Notes under the pieces: generated by a model
What the model was told of the DNA's origin: nothing
The model's input: only the letters and a program-made list of their open reading frames with translations
Databases searched by the model: none
From: Laburnicola sp. R22_1
Lineage: Eukaryota; Ascomycota; Dothideomycetes; Pleosporales; Didymosphaeriaceae
Assembly (NCBI GenBank): GCA_014281115.1
Contig: JACONQ010000019.1
Coordinates: 1,736,001 to 1,800,000 of the forward strand
Length of the DNA stretch: 64,000 nucleotides
Direction of reading: 5' to 3'
Shown: piece after piece, positions 10,649 to 20,560 of the stretch
Layout: each line of letters starts with the position of its first letter
How positions within the stretch are numbered: the first letter of the stretch is position 1
Program-made: the position numbers and the translations under genes

Positions 10649-13600
10649 CTAGGTGGAGCTCGCGCGTGCGGGCTCCAAGCGGTCAACTGATGCTTCAACA
10701 GTGATCATCAGAGTGTTTGTAGAGATTAAGGACTCTAGAGCCTGGTTTGGAGCCTTCTTCGTACAGGCATCAGCAGGGTTGTCCTTCCCATTAATCCACC
10801 TGATCTCAGAGATCTCACGATGCTCGTATGATTCGCGGAGTGACATGATATCAATCATGAGGCGCTTCTCATTTGTGGTTCCCAATCGTACGAGGCAATC
10901 ATAGAGAGACTTCGAGTCTGTGCAGACAACCACTGGGATTGCTGGTAGATTGAGCATGCGCATGATCTTCTGGAGAGTCGTGCTAATAGCGATAGCATTG
11001 TCAAACCCTCCTACCATGCCATACAGCTCACTGGCCAGGACACTCCTTGTCACCCTCTTGCACTTGGTTGAATTCCAGTGTACAATGTTGGCGCGAATCT
11101 CGAAGTTGTCGCCATCTCCCGTACGATGCTCATTGCCTAGAGCGATCAGGAATCCTAGCTGTGAGCTCAGGTCCTTGTTGTTGGCAAATGAGCCATCAGT
11201 GAAGATGAACAGCTTCGCGCGATGGAGGTCCAATGGTATGAAGGTGAGACCACGCTCACTGTTGCTGATCTGCCATTGGATTCGTGCGTTCAACGCCTTG
11301 ATGTCTTCGTGCGAAGGTGCTGTAGTCTGAGCGGCGACAGACAGGTCGAAGGCAGCTTCTGGTTGGCACACAGATGCGATGTAGGCGCCTCTCGCACGCT
11401 GCTCCACATATCTCTGAGCAGCGTCCTTGTCTTTAGGATCGATCGTGCGAAGGCCTTTTGCTTGACCTTTCTGTGTAAGCACCACAGTGTCATTCACAAG
11501 TCGAATTCTTCCACCATTGAACTCAATGGGCTGATCCTCAGCAAGGATTGTCTTGTCCTTCGCACGGAATGCTGCTTTCTTGAGCTCCTCCTCTTCCCTT
11601 CGTGCGAAGTTCGCATTGACAATGCTGAGGGTATCATCTGTCTGAAGACCAGTGATCCCGAAGGTGTGCTCACCTTCATCAGTGATGAGCAGGCATGGGT
11701 CGTACGATGAGATCCTCATTCTGAGTTTCTCCTTGTGATGGTTATGGTAGGTCTTGAACCAGTACAGGCCTGATTCAGCTGCACCATAGAGTGGTCGTAC
11801 GATGCGGAAGATCGTGTCTGGCGCGAAACTCATGCTCAGCTCCTTTGGTGGTCTAGCATAGAGCGTGCGAGACAGCTTGTCAGTGGACTGAATGTAGGCC
11901 TGGGTGATGTCTCGCAGTTCGAAATGCATTCCGTATGTCGCTCGTAGACTTGCTCCTAGTGCGAGGAGCAGTCGCTGGCTTATCCTCTGGATTGTTGGCG
12001 ATTGAGTAAGGATCTTGTCCTTCTCCTCATCTGAGTGACCAGCGAACACAAGGCGGGATTTCTCATATGGCTGAGTAGTCTTGCCCTTGACTTCTCGTAC
12101 GAGGCGGAGGTTGAAGATCCTGCCTACATGCTTGGATGGATCAAAGGAAAGAATCTCAAAGGTGCCATTGGCGATAAGGGCGTCCATTTCCGTGCGGTCT
12201 GCTTCTTCAAAGGGTGTTCCAGGTGTTGTAATGACACCTTCCGCACGGAGCTTCAGAGACAATTCCCAGTCGCTCATTTCCTTCTGACTAAGGAATGCGA
12301 CTGGTGCACGAATGCGGCTGCTTCTGCGTGCATTGCCGGCTTCGTGCACAGGATGTGGTTCATTATCTGAGGGAGAATCATCCTGTGGTACTGGCGGGGT
12401 TTGTCGTACGGCGTCTTTCCTTGGGCGTCCTCTCTTCTTCTTCTCTGGAGGGTTCCTCTGCACAGGAGCGACATCATCCGCTTCGTGCGGAGGTGGGAGA
12501 ATGTGATCTTCTCCGCGGTAGTACGGCTTGACCTGTGTACAGCGGAACTTCACTGGACCATTCCCAAGGTCAAGGATCACATCTCTGTCCTCAATGCTCC
12601 TAATTGCGTACGGGCCAGTCCAACCCCTTTTCTCTCTCCAGACCATGACCTCAGATCCAAGAGGGAGTTTGAGGACTTCGTGCGCTGCTGCTAGACCATT
12701 GCGAGTGTTGAGCGCACGATTGATGTTGGCGTTGTCTCTCTCCTTCTGTAGCATCTTCATCGCCTTTCGCACAGCGTTCGCGCGTGCGACAATGTCAGGC
12801 GATGGGGGAGAATCCATGCTCATTCTAGGGTATGCGCCAAAGACTAGCAGTGTTGGTACAAGGCCATCTAGGCCTGCAGTGTCATTAATAGCTTTTACAG
12901 CCATCTGGAGGATGTCCTCATCATCCGTCCAATTCCTCAGTTCAGCTTTAAGAATGTTAAAGGCTCTGCGAAGAGGTGCATGCGAGCGTTCAACCTTCCC
13001 AACTGCCCAATATGCCTCTACAGGCATCTGCTTGCATGTTGCACCAACAATCTTTGCATAATTCCTGAACTCCTCTAATGCGAAGTTCGTACCTGGGTCA
13101 TGTACGATGTAGTCTGGTGGACCTTGGTAGATATTGATCCAGCATCTACAGAGAGCCTCCCAGGTATCTCGTGCGGACATTGATTTTAGGAAGATTGCGG
13201 CTTGGAATGATGTGTCTGCATCAATGACATGCAATGCATCCTTGGTTCCAATGCGTACGACATCAATAATGATCTCATAGTTGAAGTGAGTATCATCCTT
13301 AATAGTAAACTTAAAGCGGCGCGGGGCTTGTGCGTGCGACTGGCAGTGATGGCAGAACTTCTCAATCTCGTTTAGTATGGTGGTATCCACCTCATGGCCA
13401 GCGCTGGTAAGCATCTTCTGAAGTCTTTCCGTACGAGGGTGTCCGAATCGACGATGGAGGCGGCGGAGTTCTAACTCAGTGAAGAAGGACACTGTTTCTT
13501 CCTTGCTGACATTGAAGAAAGGATGTCCCCATTTGCGTACAACAGGTACAGTTGTGCCGTCCTTTCGTACGATGACATTCAGAACATTGTTGAAATAGGC

Positions 13601-15790
13601 ACCAAGCTTGTCAGCGTCCGCAAGTGACAGTAGGAACGGCGTTGGGGTGTCTAGGATGTGGTAGGTAACCTTGCCTATCGGGTTCTTGATTCGTACGGTT
13701 CCTAGAGATCCTTTTGGGCTCTGACCTCCAAAGCTGATATTGGTATTGCTAGGTGTCCAGTCAATGTTCGTACGAGGATTTTCTCGCACGTACGCTTCGA
13801 GCTGTGACTTGCCAACTGTGGAGATCCTTGCTGCACCTGTATCCCACAGTTCACCTTGGTATGTCGTACGGTATCGATCTTCGAGAATAAACTGTGCCGC
13901 ACACTCCTCTGGCTCTGTTTTATAAACATGTTCGCCAGTCGTACGGTAAAGATAGGCGGCAGTGGTGAGGTAGGACACTTGGTTGTTGCCATCCTCATCA
14001 TCTTCGCTCTGCTCCTCTTCTTCCTGCGGAGCAGGTTCCTCATCATCATACCCTTCAAAGTCCTGGATGTAGGACTGAACAGCTTCGTGCGAAGGCGTTT
14101 CATCATGATGCTCTTCACAGAAGGTGATGTACTGTCTTGTCGCGCGCGTACGGTCTTCGCGCGGATGGTTTAAAGACCAGCAACCTTCCTTGTGGCACAC
14201 AAAGCACTTCTTGGGTCTCGTACGGCTGTCGCTCGATCGGGGTCTGAATCGCGATGATGATGGTACGAATCGTCCTCGAAATCCTCGTCCGCGGAAGCCT
14301 GGCGATCTTCCTCTTCGTGCGGAGAAGTTGTACTTGCGATCAGTGTAGTACGCATCAGCCTCCTGCAAGTACTGATTAGATTGGCGATCAATTGCAACTT
14401 GGATTGACGCACGAAGGTCAGCAAACAAGGCTTCACAGGTAGGTTTGATAGTGAACATAGCCTGTTCTAGCTCTGGTTGTCCGCGGCATGCTCGTACGAT
14501 AGCAGTATGCAGCTGGATTTCCCCTGCAAAGGCTACACCTAGTGCTCTCTGTGCGAGAGTAAGCTTGTCAATCATAGCCTCTAGGACTTCGTGCAGACTC
14601 TTGTTGGGATTTTCGTGTTTGCAGCGTGCGAAGGTTATTGTTGTCCAGTCTGTCCAGTACTGACTATGGTTGATAGTTGTATTGAAGTGGCTGCTAAGCT
14701 CTTCGTACACATACTTCCATGTGTGTCCAGGGCGGATATTGTGCAGGTAGTACTGGCCCGCACGGCCTGTAAGGATATCTGGAAAGATATCTGCGTACTG
14801 ATTCTCAGCGATATCTAGGCGTTGGCATAGATCTATAAAGATCCTGACTTTGTCTGCTAAAATATCGTACGGAGCCCCTGTGTAGTTGTTCTCCTTGTTC
14901 CATGCCTTCTGGAATTGTATCATCTTGTCGGCTGGAACTCTCTGGGGGGTGAGATGGTTCTTCGGTGGGAGCTCGTACGGATCGGATTGCGGTGTGGGTT
15001 CAGGCGGTATTGATCGGTACGATGTCTGCGAGTTTCGTACGTTAGGCGGCGGTTGCGTTCCATACGTATCGTACGGTGTTTGGTTGCGAATAGGTGGGCG
15101 AAATGGTAGCTGGGTTTCATGCGCTAAGTGTGGTAGATCGTTCAGTGGTTCGTACAGACGATATTGTTGATCGCGCGGTGGTTCCCTTGGTACATTTATA
15201 GGCACCTGTAGCTGTGTAGGGGCCTGTGGTGGTAGCGGCTCGCTTTCTTGTTCGTGCGAAAGCTGGACTAGCTTTGGTGTCTGCGGAAGCTTCGGCTTTG
15301 GTGTATGCATACGCGGAGTAGACTGGGCTGGTGAACGCAGTGGTGTACGAGGTATATCTGCCTCGCCTTGGGCTATTGCGTACAGTTGGTGGGCTACTGT
15401 TGTATTGCCCTCTGTCCTTGCCCTAATCCCCTTTCCTTCTAAGGCTGCGATAAGCTCTCTCTTATACGCACGGCCTAGATCTGCGAAGTGTTGGAGTTCC
15501 CATCCTTCAAAGTCTTCTTGGTATGACCTTAGAACAGCTGCTCCCTTCTGATATGTCGCACGAAGGTCAGCAATAGCACATGCTGCGTACGATTGCATTT
15601 GTATCAGAGAGGGATCCTCTGCTATGTTAATCTCCTCATTCCAGTACTCTGGCTTTATCCCTTTTCGCAGTGTTGCCTCTGATATCCCTGTGTCCCTAGC
15701 ATACAGGTCGTACGATTCGAGTTGATTAGGCATATCGTCTTTGTCTTCGCGTGCGGTGGTAGGAGCGGCGGGTTCTGTAGGTTGAGCCAT
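10649..15790 (-). CDS. Ty1/copia Gag-Pol polyprotein, 1713 residues, intact
   Basis: Makes the capsid, protease, integrase, reverse transcriptase and RNase H for replication of the element. Order: Gag about 1-520 with a zinc knuckle CFVCHKEGCWSLNH (529-542, a CX2CX4CX4H variant); protease DTGA (650-653); integrase HHCC zinc finger (about 779-816), then the core with Asp near 843, HDPGTNF Asp 898 and KVERSH Glu 934; a basic KKKRGRPRKD stretch (about 1118-1127); reverse transcriptase (about 1190-1430) with LRDITQAYIQ and LQTDDTLSI; RNase H with TDGS (Asp 1532), ASELYG (Glu 1589), TDSK (Asp 1625) and NPADACTK (Asp 1672). Integrase before reverse transcriptase defines copia. Odd: the usual YVDD is QTDD, and Gag and Pol share one frame with no shift signal. 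Start: first ATG of the frame, 395 bp inside the 5' LTR. Confidence 0.96.
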   Translation of the reverse strand: MAQPTEPAAPTTAREDKDDMPNQLESYDLYARDTGISEATLRKGIKPEYWNEEINIAEDPSLIQMQSYAACAIADLRATYQKGAAVLRSYQEDFEGWELQHFADLGRAYKRELIAALEGKGIRARTEGNTTVAHQLYAIAQGEADIPRTPLRSPAQSTPRMHTPKPKLPQTPKLVQLSHEQESEPLPPQAPTQLQVPINVPREPPRDQQYRLYEPLNDLPHLAHETQLPFRPPIRNQTPYDTYGTQPPPNVRNSQTSYRSIPPEPTPQSDPYELPPKNHLTPQRVPADKMIQFQKAWNKENNYTGAPYDILADKVRIFIDLCQRLDIAENQYADIFPDILTGRAGQYYLHNIRPGHTWKYVYEELSSHFNTTINHSQYWTDWTTITFARCKHENPNKSLHEVLEAMIDKLTLAQRALGVAFAGEIQLHTAIVRACRGQPELEQAMFTIKPTCEALFADLRASIQVAIDRQSNQYLQEADAYYTDRKYNFSARRGRSPGFRGRGFRGRFVPSSSRFRPRSSDSRTRPKKCFVCHKEGCWSLNHPREDRTRATRQYITFCEEHHDETPSHEAVQSYIQDFEGYDDEEPAPQEEEEQSEDDEDGNNQVSYLTTAAYLYRTTGEHVYKTEPEECAAQFILEDRYRTTYQGELWDTGAARISTVGKSQLEAYVRENPRTNIDWTPSNTNISFGGQSPKGSLGTVRIKNPIGKVTYHILDTPTPFLLSLADADKLGAYFNNVLNVIVRKDGTTVPVVRKWGHPFFNVSKEETVSFFTELELRRLHRRFGHPRTERLQKMLTSAGHEVDTTILNEIEKFCHHCQSHAQAPRRFKFTIKDDTHFNYEIIIDVVRIGTKDALHVIDADTSFQAAIFLKSMSARDTWEALCRCWINIYQGPPDYIVHDPGTNFALEEFRNYAKIVGATCKQMPVEAYWAVGKVERSHAPLRRAFNILKAELRNWTDDEDILQMAVKAINDTAGLDGLVPTLLVFGAYPRMSMDSPPSPDIVARANAVRKAMKMLQKERDNANINRALNTRNGLAAAHEVLKLPLGSEVMVWREKRGWTGPYAIRSIEDRDVILDLGNGPVKFRCTQVKPYYRGEDHILPPPHEADDVAPVQRNPPEKKKRGRPRKDAVRQTPPVPQDDSPSDNEPHPVHEAGNARRSSRIRAPVAFLSQKEMSDWELSLKLRAEGVITTPGTPFEEADRTEMDALIANGTFEILSFDPSKHVGRIFNLRLVREVKGKTTQPYEKSRLVFAGHSDEEKDKILTQSPTIQRISQRLLLALGASLRATYGMHFELRDITQAYIQSTDKLSRTLYARPPKELSMSFAPDTIFRIVRPLYGAAESGLYWFKTYHNHHKEKLRMRISSYDPCLLITDEGEHTFGITGLQTDDTLSIVNANFARREEEELKKAAFRAKDKTILAEDQPIEFNGGRIRLVNDTVVLTQKGQAKGLRTIDPKDKDAAQRYVEQRARGAYIASVCQPEAAFDLSVAAQTTAPSHEDIKALNARIQWQISNSERGLTFIPLDLHRAKLFIFTDGSFANNKDLSSQLGFLIALGNEHRTGDGDNFEIRANIVHWNSTKCKRVTRSVLASELYGMVGGFDNAIAISTTLQKIMRMLNLPAIPVVVCTDSKSLYDCLVRLGTTNEKRLMIDIMSLRESYEHREISEIRWINGKDNPADACTKKAPNQALESLISTNTLMITVEASVDRLEPARASST

Positions 15791-15905
15791 TGCGTGGCTG
15801 GGTAGCGATCGATGGGCGGTTTGTACGGTTCGGTCGCGCGTTGTTGGGGTTTGTTTGTTTGTCTAACCGTGTGTTCGTACGGTTAATGGCGGCGTGTATA
15901 GTACA

Positions 15906-16133
15906 CTATCTCCTCTTTAATCTCGTACAGCAGCGATCACGCTCACTAACTTAATAAAAGAGTTGATCTGCTATCCTTAGATAAGAATAGGTTTCGTGCG
16001 TCTCGCACTATCTCTCTCTCTGCTTTGTACAGCAGCGATAACGCTCACTGACTCCACAAAGATTTGATCTGCTATCCTTTTGCGTACGAAGGATAGGTAA
16101 CGAAACAAACTGCACAGCGATAACGCTCGTACG
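15906..16133 (-). repeat. Imperfect tandem repeats in the copia leader
   Basis: Units 15906-16007 and 16008-16114 align along their length (shared GTACAGCAGCGAT, ACGCTCACT, TTGATCTGCTATCCTT) and a partial third unit, CAGCGATAACGCTC, follows at about 16114. The decayed copy shows the same repeats at about 17500-17690, so they are an old feature of the family. They lie between the 5' LTR and the start codon, where packaging or expression signals would be expected (inference). Confidence 0.75.
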
Positions 16134-16185
16134 GTTCGTCTTCACTCTTGCTAATTTGTGGTCAGAACAGCCAACCACTAATTAG

Positions 16186-16467
16186 TGTCGAAATGGGCTC
16201 TACAGCTAGCTGATTGAACAGAATGGTTACACATTCAATTAGCAAGAGAGAGGGTTGTACGGTGTACACAGCGTACGGAGGGTAGGTAGGGTGAGGCAAA
16301 TAGATCTGGTTGTTACTTGCTTGTTCTATCTAGAGGTGCGGATGGAAAGGAGAAGGTTCTGCAGCGCACAGGCCGCAGCGCATAGACATCACGTGACGCG
16401 CACGCGATGCCTATCGTGCGATAACCTCAACACCATCCAGCTGCCTTGCCCGTACGATGTACGGACA
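16186..16467 (-). repeat. 5' LTR of the young copia element
   Basis: 282 bp identical to 9776-10057. For the minus-strand element this is the promoter-bearing LTR. Confidence 0.96.
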
Positions 16468-16472
16468 TTATC
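16468..16472. repeat. Target site duplication TTATC (right)
   Basis: Exact copy of 9771-9775. Sequence beyond it resumes the older copia element without loss. Confidence 0.95.
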
Positions 16473-17785
16473 CTTATTTTATGCCTTTTAAAATTAAATT
16501 ATCTTATTAGCTAGAATTCTCTAAGAAGGTAGGTTATACTTAGGCGGAAGCTTATATAGGTTAGATTATAGTATAGGCTTAGTCTATATAGATTAGTATA
16601 TTGCCTATAATTTACATTTAACTAGTAGTAGCTCTATTCTATATAGTGTTTAATAATCGTAAATAGGTAGGCGAAATAGTAGTTAGGTACTATATATAAA
16701 AAGTAGTAGTTTATTTAGTTATTTGTATAAATAAAATTATCTTTAGTACTTATATAAAGGTTCTCTTAAGATATTTGCAGAGACCTATAGCTATATAGGT
16801 GCCTATAGTAGTAGTAGCTTACTCTATTTAGGTTTATATAATAGCCTAACTAGCTTAGATATTTTTAAAATTAGCTTTAGTATTTACATATAAGGAGTTA
16901 AGCAAGCTAGTAAAGATAGTAATATATAAGTAATATTTATATTACCTTAGACTACTTTATATAATTTGCTAGTACTTATAACTTTAGTATTTATTTTTAA
17001 TAAAATGCCCTTTTCTCTTAGAACTATAATAAGCTCTCTTCTAAATATATGGTTTAACTTTAAAAAGTAGTATTCTTTTTATTCTTTAAAGTCTTTCTAG
17101 AATAATTCTAAAAAAGCTATTCCATTTTAGTATAATATATAATAATTAGTAATAGTATATACTACGTACAATTATATTTCTAATAAAGAGGGATTATCTA
17201 CTAGATTCATTTTATCTTTTTAGTACTTAGGTTTTATTCTCTTATATAGTGTTATCTCTAATATTTCTATCCCTTTAGTATACTTATTATATAGTCTAGT
17301 ATATTTAGACATATTAGTGTTATTTTAAGAGGCAAAGGTAGTAAAGATAAAGGCTTTATGCAAAGTAGTAGTAGGAGTAGTTATTACGTAACTAGTCTAT
17401 TTAATAGGTTAGTTATATAGAGAATTGCGCTTTATTAAGGTTTATTATTATCTAACTATATATTTATATAGTTACTAGTAGTGTGATTAGTGTACTATCT
17501 CCTCTTAAATCTTATATAATAGTAATATCTACTTACTAACTTAATAAAAGAGTTAATCTACTATTTCTATAAATAAGGATAGGTTTTATATATTTTATAC
17601 AATTGCTTTCTTTGTTTTATATAGTAGTAATAGTTACTTACTAACTTTATAAAAGTTTAATTTGCTATTCTCTTATATATAGAGGATAGAGTATAATAAA
17701 ATAAATTATATAGCTAATAATAACTTGTATAATTTGTCTTTACTTTTACTAATTTATAGTTAAGAGTTAGTTAAGTACTAATTAG

Positions 17786-18072
17786 TGTTAAATAGGCTCT
17801 ATAGCTAGCTATATAGATATTAATATCTAATATTCTATATTAGTAAGTGTGAAGGGTGTACGTAATAATTATACAAAGAAAGGAAATAGTATAATAGAAC
17901 TAACTTAGTATTAATTACTTGTCTCTAGAGAGGGTATAGATAGAAAGGTAAAGATTTTATAGCGTATAGGCTGTAGCGTATAGACATTATATAATTCCTA
18001 TATAATACTATTATATAGTAATATTAAAACCTTAACACCCTTAGGTGCCCTTGCCCATATAGTATATAGATA
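17786..18072 (-). repeat. Decayed LTR, right side of the old copia element
   Basis: Preceded by ACTAATTAG as at the intact LTR (16177-16185), and begins TGTTAAATAGGCTCT. Its last bases (CCCATATAGTATATAGATA) match the intact end CCCGTACGATGTACGGACA after transitions. Confidence 0.8.
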
Positions 18073-19215
18073 AGTTAGATACTATATATAAAGAGTAGTA
18101 GTTTATTTAGTAAACAATTAGACGGCAAGCCTATATTAGGAAATAGAGGCACCCTGTTTAGGTAATCCGGGCCTCGCTTGCGGTTCCGCGCTACGCCCAA
18201 ATAGGCAATTAACCTTAACGTCCTATTATAAAAGTGCTTCCTCTCCTGCTGTTATTTTCCCTCCCTTTTCTCTCTACTCTTATCCCTCTATCCGCAACCC
18301 CCTCCCCTCGCCTGCGCTAACCACTCCCCCTCCCCCCATCTAATCGTCCTTTATAAGGCATCTTTCTCGAATCTAGTTGTCCGCTTAGAAGGTTTAGAAC
18401 TGCCCTGCCTACAGCGCCTGTTTCTTCTTTTGTTGTTACTACCCTATTGTCCCTGTCCATGTCTATGTCTATATTTCCTCCCATAATAGGCCAGTCTATC
18501 TTAAGCCCAAAGCCCCACTACTTAACAACGCACTTCTAGACTTCTACCCATAACAAAACTATAATTAAGACGCCTCTCTCTCTTCCCTTCTGGCCCCTCC
18601 CCTTCTTGCCTTAACTTCTACGCCGGCTACAATTAAAGAAAGGATGGCCCCCCATTCTGTAGTATAGTCTAGCGCCTCAGCGGCTAATAAGCCTTAAATT
18701 TCCCCCCTTTTCTCTAGATTGCCAAGATATTAGCGCTTCCGCAACGCACTACCTTACACATAACTTAGTAGAAGGCAGACTAAGTTATATACTCTTTGCC
18801 CCTATCTTAGCTTAGATTACTCCGCCTCTTATAATATGTCTACTGTAGAAGTAACGTTGCAGTGCAACACCACTTAGCCGTCTATGCTACCTAGATTTTA
18901 GGCGCTTATAGCTGCTAAAGCTAATCCTCTTGCCTATTTTAAGTTAGGCTGCTATAGTTAAAAGGGCAAAGCTCGCTACCTACTATATTACTATCCTAGC
19001 TTATAAGCTTCTATAAATCTCTTCCCTACTCTAAACTTGCTAATAGCATATACTACGCCCTTCTCTATTTCTATTTTAAGTAAATAAATGCGTAGCTCTT
19101 ACGCTATTATCTTAGCTTTAATACGCCTATACTACACCCTCCCTTAATTAAATGCGCTAGACTAATCCTTTACCCTATTACTATATCTTTGCTTCTAGCT
19201 CTAGTTCCTTAGTAA
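18073..19215. other. Decayed repeat-derived stretch, not identified
   Basis: The first 40 bases (18072-18111) repeat the internal gag-side sequence at 16680-16719, so a piece of another copia copy begins right at the outer edge of the old LTR. The rest alternates G+C-rich runs (around 18150-18350) with C-to-T decayed runs; no open frame of note and no domain recognised. Confidence 0.5.
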
Positions 19216-20560
19216 TAGACTTATTAATAAGTAAGTAACTTGCAAGCCTTACTTATTAAACTTAGGTAATAACTAATTTAAGCAAGCTAAGTTCGCTTAT
19301 ACAAATTTACTAAGTAATTTAAGTTTTAATAGAAAACTTACTTAGTAAACTTAAATAACTTAGGTATTTAGGCTATCTTAAAGTTAATAATTATAAGGTT
19401 TTTAAGTTACTAGTAAAAGCAATTTCGCGATAGTTTTCTAGTGTTAAGATTAGCTTAGTTAGCTCTAGCTACCTAATTTTGCGCATTTGTTTAAACTTAC
19501 CGCGTACTTATTACTCTACAACACCTATCCTAGTGCCCACCCCAGTACTTTGCTACCTCTTTTACTACCTTATAGCCTATTATACCTATCTCTAGAGCTG
19601 CTAAAACTACTAGCAAAGGTAGCAAACGCGTTATAGGACACGCTAAAATAACCCCCAACCCTCTCTCTAAACGCGCCCGCGTCTTCTACGGCAAAGGCAC
19701 TAAAAGCCAGCCTATAGAGCTACTAGAGAGCTAGTAATAGCCACCTGCCTCGCCAGCTATATAGGCAATTAACCTAATAGTTAAGCAGCCATAGTAGTAG
19801 CGCTTATTGCGTAAAGCCCTAGTGGACGCAGCGTTCTAGGCCACTAAAAAGCGCCTATTTAAGTCGCAGTTGCGTAATAGAGTGGCTAATAAGACTATTA
19901 TTAAGTCTATAGCCAGCAGTAAAGTGGCCACAGTGGCTAGTTTTAATAAGAATAACTATAAGAAGGGGCAGTTTAATAAGCATTTTGCGAATAACTTTAA
20001 TAGTATTAACTAGGATTATTTAAAGCGCTTTTATAAGCCTCCGCGCACTTAGAAGCGGGCTAAAAGCTAGATTTATAACTATAGTTACCACGTTACGCTA
20101 TAAAGTAGGCCTAAAAAGCTCTACTTTGTCTGTAAGTACTGCTATTAGCATTATTTAAATAAAGGGATCTTAAAGGTTACGCAGTTAACAATAGCCGCAA
20201 TCTCTTATCTAGGGCAGCTAAAGGCAGGCCACAACCTTAGTAAAGTTAGTAGCAAAATTGCTAAGCAGAAGCTACTACCTAGCCAGAAGTCACTAGTAAT
20301 AGTAGCTAGTTTTAGTATAGAAGTTAGTTAAGAAATTGCCAACAAAATAGGCAACTTTAATTTATAGGGTTTCCACTTTACTATTATTATATAGCTTCTT
20401 AAGAACAATTACCTGCTTAGTAAACTTAAATCGCCCGCCTTTTGTGCCTTAATTAGCTTTGCTAACCCTAAGGCAGAAGCAGCACTATAGGCAAGTTATA
20501 ATAGCGTGTTGTTGTACGCAATAAGACTCTATAAATTTATGCTACTAACCATTTGTGGCG
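19216..20560 (+). mobile_element. Decayed hAT transposon, 5' part
   Basis: Starts with TAGACTTATTAATAAG, which aligns with the hAT ends CAGACTTGTTAACAAT at 39609 and CAGACTTGTCAACAAG at 63500, followed by a similar subterminal inverted repeat around CTTGCAAGC. From about 19600 a broken reading frame carries a BED-like zinc-finger segment (KLYFVCKYCY at about 20110) like the one in the 40-kb copy (LYFVCRYCYK). Stops stand at expected Trp/Gln codons. It ends abruptly near 20560, where balanced sequence begins; the catalytic part is missing. Confidence 0.7.

Larger units (their letters stand above)
9776..16467 (-). mobile_element. Intact young Ty1/copia retrotransposon, 6692 bp
   Basis: Two LTRs of 282 bp (TG...CA), identical on base-by-base reading, flanked by a perfect TTATC duplication, enclose a 395-bp leader with internal repeats, an uninterrupted 1713-codon gag-pol frame (minus strand) and about 590 bp between the stop codon and the 3' LTR. 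Identical LTRs and no RIP damage imply a recent insertion. The target is an older, RIP-decayed member of the same family, at the position corresponding to base 14896 of the intact copy. No primer-binding site could be matched with confidence. It looks capable of transposition. Confidence 0.96.
4695..18072 (-). mobile_element. RIP-decayed Ty1/copia element, host of nested insertions
   Basis: The LTR-like ends 4695-4981 and 17786-18072 align with the young element's LTR, differing mainly by C-to-T and G-to-A changes. Internal sequence aligns in the same order and orientation; for example 5870-6066 matches 12960-13150 and 8056-9770 matches 13180-14895 of the young copy. The two parts around the young insertion are exactly contiguous: 9721-9775 plus 16468 onward reads like the uninterrupted stretch around 14835-14950. 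After removing the young copy and the Fot1 insert, about 4.7 kb remains against 6.7 kb in the intact copy, so about 2 kb is missing, apparently in the reverse transcriptase/RNase H part between about 5550 and 5800. No open frame survives. No matching target duplication was found outside its LTRs. Confidence 0.85.

Noticed and set aside
15906..16133. CRISPR-like spaced repeats in the copia leader
   Set aside because: Units are long, imperfect tandem repeats without unique spacers, in a eukaryotic retrotransposon leader.
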